Source: Termitomyces sp. T153
Lineage: Eukaryota; Basidiomycota; Agaricomycetes; Agaricales; Lyophyllaceae
DNA: 64,000 nt
Assembly (NCBI GenBank): GCA_018296165.2
Contig: JACKQL020000025.1
Coordinates: 62,001-126,000, forward strand
Direction: 5' to 3'
Shown here piece by piece: positions 57,080 through 64,000 of this stretch (positions are counted from its first letter, which is position 1; each line of letters starts with the position of its first letter). The notes below the pieces were generated by a model. It did not search any database. It was not told where the DNA came from and was given only the letters and a program-made list of their open reading frames with translations. A program made the position numbers and the translations under genes.

Positions 57080-58693
57080 CTCTAACTCATAAGAGTTTGT
57101 ACCTAGCCCCTATGTTGCCAAACCCATGCTCACCCCACAAACTACCCTCACCCTCACCCCAATCAGCCTGTCCCATCCCTAAACCCTCCTTTCCTGGGTC
57201 CACCAAAACTGCCTGCACTCCAACCTTCCAGAGATTCATCAAGCAAGCCTGCATCTCCCATTGCCTCCTCTTGGCCAGGGCATGCTATCAAATGACCTCC
57301 AGTAACTGTATATTGAACAGCCCCTGCCACTCTGCCAATTGCTCTGTGCAACTCTCTGCTACCCTTTCCAACTCTCACACCAACTTGTTCTGCACTTGTA
57401 GCTCACATGCAAGCTGTCCATTCCAAGCCAGGAGTTGTTCATTCTGCCCCCGGAGCTGCATTGCCTGACTCTAAAGGGTCAACCAGTTGTATGCAAAAAC
57501 ACCTGAAAAAAAGGGGGAGAGGAAGGGGATGCCATGCATGAGTGTTTGGGCTGGGGGACTGCCAAAAAATCAGCACAATGCTTACCTTACTCCACTGCAC
57601 CCAGACAGCCAGGCCTCACTATCCTAGAGCTTGACCCTGTCCCTCTAAGTATGCTCTCCCCCCCCTTCAGAGCTTGACTCTGTCCCTCCAAGTACACTCT
57701 CCTCCCCCTCCTCCCCCTCCCCCCCAACTTTAACCCTGGCCTTTGCAGTTGGAACTTACTGGACCCAACCTTGAACATTTCTGACAAACTCTCTGGTAAC
57801 AACAGTGAAACTGCCCAACCCTTTCCCTTATCTACAGGTGTCAGAACTGGCAAATCATCCCCTGCAAGCTCATTGTCCATGTCCCCCTCATCCAGCACAA
57901 ACTCTAAAGAACTCCCTCAGGGATGAGGGCCCATGGTCCAGCCCAACAAAGGCCCACAAAGTAGTGACCCTCTGGCTGGAACTCATTGCCAGCACCTCCA
58001 AACCTGACTCCTGAACCACTCCTGAACTCCCCACCTGCACCCCTTGCCTTCATACCACCTCTTCCTCCCACTCCACCCATAACCTTCTACTCACAATGAG
58101 TGTGATGTTCTGTGATGGTGGGCTGCAGTTTTCTGCATGTTTGTTGTGAGTCTGTTGACTATGTTGCTTAGTATGGTCATAACAGCTTTAAGTTGAGATG
58201 AGATGGTCTTAAGGGAAATAAGTGGTCTTTGTCTGAGAAGTGCTGGTGGCCAAGACAAATTCTATTCCATCCAATACCTGGTGTTCATTGCCAATTTCAC
58301 CAGTTTCATCCATCAAAGCACTGATCTTGGCCCTTGTTGGGAGTTGTCATTGGGTAGGGTGTCTGAGGTATTGGTACTGCCCATGCTAGTCCTAGAAGAT
58401 GTCCTGTTGACCAGGGACATCTCCTTGGATTTCAATGGTATGTATATGGTGGTATATGAGTGAGTGGGGGAGGGCTCAAGGTTGTAATGTAAGTATTGCT
58501 TATCTAAGTACCTCAAATCCAACCAGGACCCCAGAAGGGAATGATAGTTCAAGATCAATGGTTCAAGATCAAGACTGTTCCTACACAGTGAGCCAATGAA
58601 TGGGCTAGTATAGGCAGTCACATCCAGCAAGAAATTTGAAATGTAATTTACCAGGCCAACAACAAATTTGTTCACTTTGATCGAAAGGCCCAA
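57080..58693 (-). pseudogene. intron-containing gag-like gene with coiled coil (unrecognised)
   Basis: Minus-strand pieces in order: KEMSLVNRTSSRTSMGSTNT (58,313-58,440), ETGEIGNEHQVLDGIEFVLA, LKTISSQLKAVMTILSNIVN (about 58,160-58,210), MLDEGDMDNELAGDDLPVLT (57,840-57,898), and a heptad-rich stretch LRGQNEQLLAWNGQLACELQ, then VAESCTEQLAEW (57,310-57,450). A clear GT-AG intron at about 57,503-57,585 has donor GTAAGC and a poly-pyrimidine acceptor TTTTTTTCAG. Another donor GTAAGT is at 57,759. Together this suggests a spliced, coiled-coil Gag-like protein belonging to the family-C copy at its left. Frames are broken. Confidence 0.45.
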
Positions 58694-59013
58694 CTGCCTT
58701 TTTTAGATTGCAGTTTCAATGTCCGCTGGAAACATGATGGCGACCAACTGCATGCAAGTGAAGCTCGTGATATGGTGAAATTTTCGAAACTCACGATGGA
58801 ACAATTGAAATGACTGTGGCAGCATGCTCCCAAGCGTCTGCTACGTTATAAAGGGATTCTGACGATGAGAAAGGGTTGAGCAAGTGCCCAAATGATGGCA
58901 TCATTGTCAGAAAACTACTGACCAGAAATGGTAATTTCCCATCTGATCAAGTGAACAAATTTGTGAACATAATAGTTGTTACACGTGCCATATTGGTTTG
59001 TCGTGAGCCAACG
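58694..59013. other. boundary between transposon island and host sequence; MIC19 upstream region
   Basis: CpG reappears from about 58,700. AGTGAACAAATTTG near 58,668 (minus) and 58,953 (plus) form an inverted repeat about 270 bp apart. No gene recognised. It must contain the MIC19 promoter; no clear TATA box seen. Confidence 0.5.
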
Positions 59014-59665
59014 ATGGGAGCCAGCCAGTCGAAGTCATCGGAAACGGACGAACACGTCTTTGCCAACGAGACTCCCATTTCCGTACGTTTTCTCGTTCGC
59101 TCGTCTTCCCCTTCCCTGGACCCTGAATACACTCAGCTCTCTCCCAATATAGTCAACCAACTTTCGGACAGGCTTGAATCCTCTGAAACCTCGTCAGAAC
59201 GACAATCATCATTGGATGCCCACATTCGTTCGAGAATTCAAAGCGAAATTGAAATCTTGAAGCAAGAAGAGGACAGAATCCGGCAAGAAATCGAGCTTAC
59301 ACTGGAAAAAGAGAATCTAGATCGCGAGAAAGGCGCATCCCAGGATGGTTCGGGAGGAACAGGGCGCATCCTCAGTAGCGTTGAATTGAGGGGTGATCTG
59401 GAAGAGATTCGCAGCAAAGTGGATAGATACCAATCTCGCAAGAATCTTAGCGAGTTTCCTGAAGTCAAGTCCACTGCCGAGGCCGTCGTGTTGTGTTATA
59501 GGTGTGCTCTTTTCGGTGCATTTATTAGAAAATCTTGTTTGCAAACTTTTCAGGACTCATCCTTCTACACCTTTGGATTGTTGGAACGAGGTTGCACAGT
59601 TTAAGAACTCTGTTGCACGCGTGGAGCAGGTAGCTACTCATACCCTAGAACTCGTCAGTTTTTAA
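59014..59665 (+). CDS. MIC19: MICOS subunit Mic19 (CHCHD3-like)
   Basis: Three exons: 59,014-59,082, 59,137-59,501 and 59,554-59,665, with 54- and 52-nt GT-AG introns, giving 181 aa in frame. The N-terminus MGASQSKSSE has Gly2 and a small residue near position 6, as in N-myristoylated Mic19 proteins. A charged coiled coil follows (IRSRIQSEIEILKQEEDRIR, about residues 55-90), then a C-terminal CHCH-like region CYRTHPSTPLDC (CX10C) with WNEVAQFKNSVARVEQ. Mic19 sits on the inner mitochondrial membrane facing the intermembrane space and links Mic60 to Mic10 to shape cristae junctions; its Cys pair is oxidised on import. The length is close to yeast Mic19 (170 aa). The last residues are uncertain because a GTAG...TCAG pair 29 nt apart could alter the end. 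Confidence 0.82.
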
Positions 59666-59970
59666 GCTGAATTTCTTTGTACAGCAACACTTCAGGACAT
59701 TGCAATAGTAAATCATTTTAGAGCGCGTTATATCCGAAAATGAAATATATGGTGAATGACCTATGTATATGTGCCTTCATGTAAGTTATACCGCAAGTTG
59801 GATTGATACTTGACTTATCGCTAAGTCAAATTTTCCATCTCCTGTTCTATTACTGTTTGAAGTGCCACGCCAACTGGTACTCCAGATGAATCCTTCGACA
59901 TTGTTGTGTATGCAGATCGACTGCTGGCCTGAGAGTGTCGTGGCGCATTTCCCTGAACTCCTCGGGCCAT
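59666..59970. other. intergenic, convergent 3' ends
   Basis: Lies between the MIC19 stop and the 3' end of the minus-strand membrane-protein gene. AT-rich around 59,700-59,760. No further gene seen. Confidence 0.5.
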
Positions 59971-60640
59971 TCACAACGGAAAACCTCGGCTTGACGGAGT
60001 TACTGAACGTCGATCACCATCATGACCGACGTTTAATCCTCCTGTAGCGGCAAGGATAAGGTTTGGTGGCACTCGTACTTGATGCTCTTCCCCGCTCTCC
60101 GTTGAGTACATAGAGACCGAACTGACTGTCGATGATGGCTTGTGGGCTATCTTTGGTGGTGACAGCATGCTCGTGCCAAAGTAGCGATCCTTGGCTCCCA
60201 ACGGCAGATGCGAAGAATTCTTCGCCGATCGCAATGGTCGCGGTTTGGATACTCCAGGAAGTCCGCTAACTGTGCTCGTTGACGCTGATTTCGGGTTGTT
60301 AGACCTTGTCTCGAACTTAAGTCTTCTTTCTACCGGGTAAGGAAAGCAAGGCCCTTGAGATGGACTGTACGGTTCTGACAAGGCGCGATGTTGAGTAGTC
60401 TCATACTTCGTTGCGGCCTTCTATATATACTCATTAGTATCTGCAAAATTCACTTCTGTGACTTACGGCTTCACCCCAACATATCCATCGTCGGCGGCTA
60501 CCTCGTTTCCATCTCAGCCATCCCAGCGTCACTATCACAGCGAGAGACGCGCCAGCAGCAATTCCCCCTGCTACTGCTCCCACAGGGATCGGAGAAGACG
60601 GTGCTTGACCATGAGCTATCTCAATTGATCGTATATACAT
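59971..60640 (-). CDS. small single-pass membrane protein with Ser-rich tail (hypothetical)
   Basis: Two exons, 60,467-60,640 and 59,971-60,420, separated by a 46-nt intron with donor GTAAGT, branch point TACTAAT and acceptor TATATAG. From the ATG at 60,640 the product is 207 aa. A transmembrane helix (VGAVAGGIAAGASLAVIVTL, about residues 21-40) is followed by WLRWKRGSRRR, then a long Ser/Pro-rich, probably disordered segment with TSTVSGLPGV and SVSMYSTESGEE. The positive-inside rule places the tail in the cytosol. The N-terminus is uncertain: CTAAC before an AG at about 60,623 suggests an upstream exon, perhaps a Ser/Thr-rich ectodomain like other fungal surface-sensor-type proteins. No family recognised. 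Confidence 0.6.
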
Positions 60641-60955
60641 CGTTAGCAAGAGAATCTGCTGTTATGTCACGGGTGTGGTAGGTGCTATGAAATAGACAAT
60701 AAAGGGAGAGACTGCCTTTTCCTTTCCTGAGTGACGGGCAAGGAATGCCGCGCAGGCTTCCCTTTCATCTAATCCTTTTTAGCTTTTCTTTTGCCTCATG
60801 TCAAGATATAGATATCGAACAAAGGATGAAGGCCCATCATCCCATCAACCAATCTCGCAATTACCTCAAGATCGTCGCAAGGCAAATTATAATAGAAATA
60901 CATTAATGATACAAATCCGGAAAGTCACTACACAAGTGCATTAATATTCTCATGT
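60641..60955. other. intergenic
   Basis: Lies between the CDC5 stop and the membrane-protein gene, both on minus. Pyrimidine-rich stretch near 60,770-60,800. A short minus frame starting MKGKPARHSLPVTQER could be an upstream exon of the membrane protein, but no splice connection is convincing. Confidence 0.45.
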
Positions 60956-63806
<2,851 letters not shown>

Positions 63807-64000
63807 AGGTGCACGTCGTGAAGGAGTTGGCCAATGGTCGCGATATTGGAAACCTCGGAATTCAATGCACTCAAACATTACGTAATATATTCCCAGGGCG
63901 CGATCAACATCGTATACATATTACAGTTGACTCTGTTCTAACCCATACTGGGTACGAGCTACGGTCCGTGCTGTAGCTCTTGCTAAGTCCCAGACTCAAC
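63807..64000. other. CDC5 upstream region
   Basis: Sequence 5' of the CDC5 start on minus, CpG-containing. No second gene is recognisable before the window edge. Confidence 0.5.

Noticed and set aside
57097..57468. 123-aa plus-strand Pro/Ser/Cys-rich frame
   Set aside because: It is the complement of a coiled-coil, intron-bearing minus-strand gene; composition is an antisense artefact.

Overview
This is a fungal nuclear window, most probably from an Agaricomycete (mushroom-forming basidiomycete). The three host genes at the right end have very short GT-AG introns of 46-58 nt. The repeats are Ty3/gypsy chromoviruses, Ty1/copia, Tad-like LINEs, Tc1/mariner and pogo-type elements of the kinds common in that class. 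The genus cannot be fixed from the sequence alone.

Positions 1 to about 58,690 form a transposon island with no intact host gene that I can recognise. Almost every coding region in it is interrupted by stops and frameshifts, and CpG is strongly depleted in favour of TpG/CpA, as expected for cytosine methylation and deamination or RIP-like mutation. From left to right it contains: a pogo/Tc5-type transposase remnant split by a gypsy chromovirus (653-6136, duplication GGATG); a second pogo-type helix-turn-helix remnant (7.0-9.5 kb); a tandem array of tRNA-like units (9.75-10.92 kb); a rearranged, relatively young Ty1/copia complex (12,553-19,227); a second gypsy family (family Y) as pol fragments, an intron-containing gag-like gene and LTR-like repeats (19.2-33.2 kb); a LINE (22.99-25.78 kb) and a LINE ORF1 (33.9-35.3 kb); two copies of a 224-242 bp LTR-like element with an embedded tRNA-like sequence (26,287-26,528 and 35,286-35,509); a third gypsy family (family C) in both orientations (35.7-43.5 kb, with remnants at 48.6-49.5 and 56.7-58.7 kb); two Tc1/mariner copies (31.78 and 47.19 kb); and a second family-A chromovirus (49,472-55,965, duplication ATAGT).

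At about 58.7 kb the composition changes abruptly to CpG-containing sequence with ordinary genes: a MIC19/CHCHD3-like mitochondrial cristae-organising protein (+, 3 exons), a small single-pass membrane protein (-, 2 exons), and a complete 8-exon CDC5/CEF1 spliceosomal Myb protein (-, 827 aa). These are unrelated housekeeping genes. The transposon island ends only about 320 bp upstream of the MIC19 start codon.

The strongest unusual signals are the small TG...CA element carrying a tRNA-like Pol III promoter (two copies, each with a perfect 5-bp duplication), the tRNA-like tandem array, the copia complex whose layout records nested insertion followed by LTR-LTR inversion, minisatellite length differences between LTRs of one element, and the sharp CpG boundary beside MIC19.
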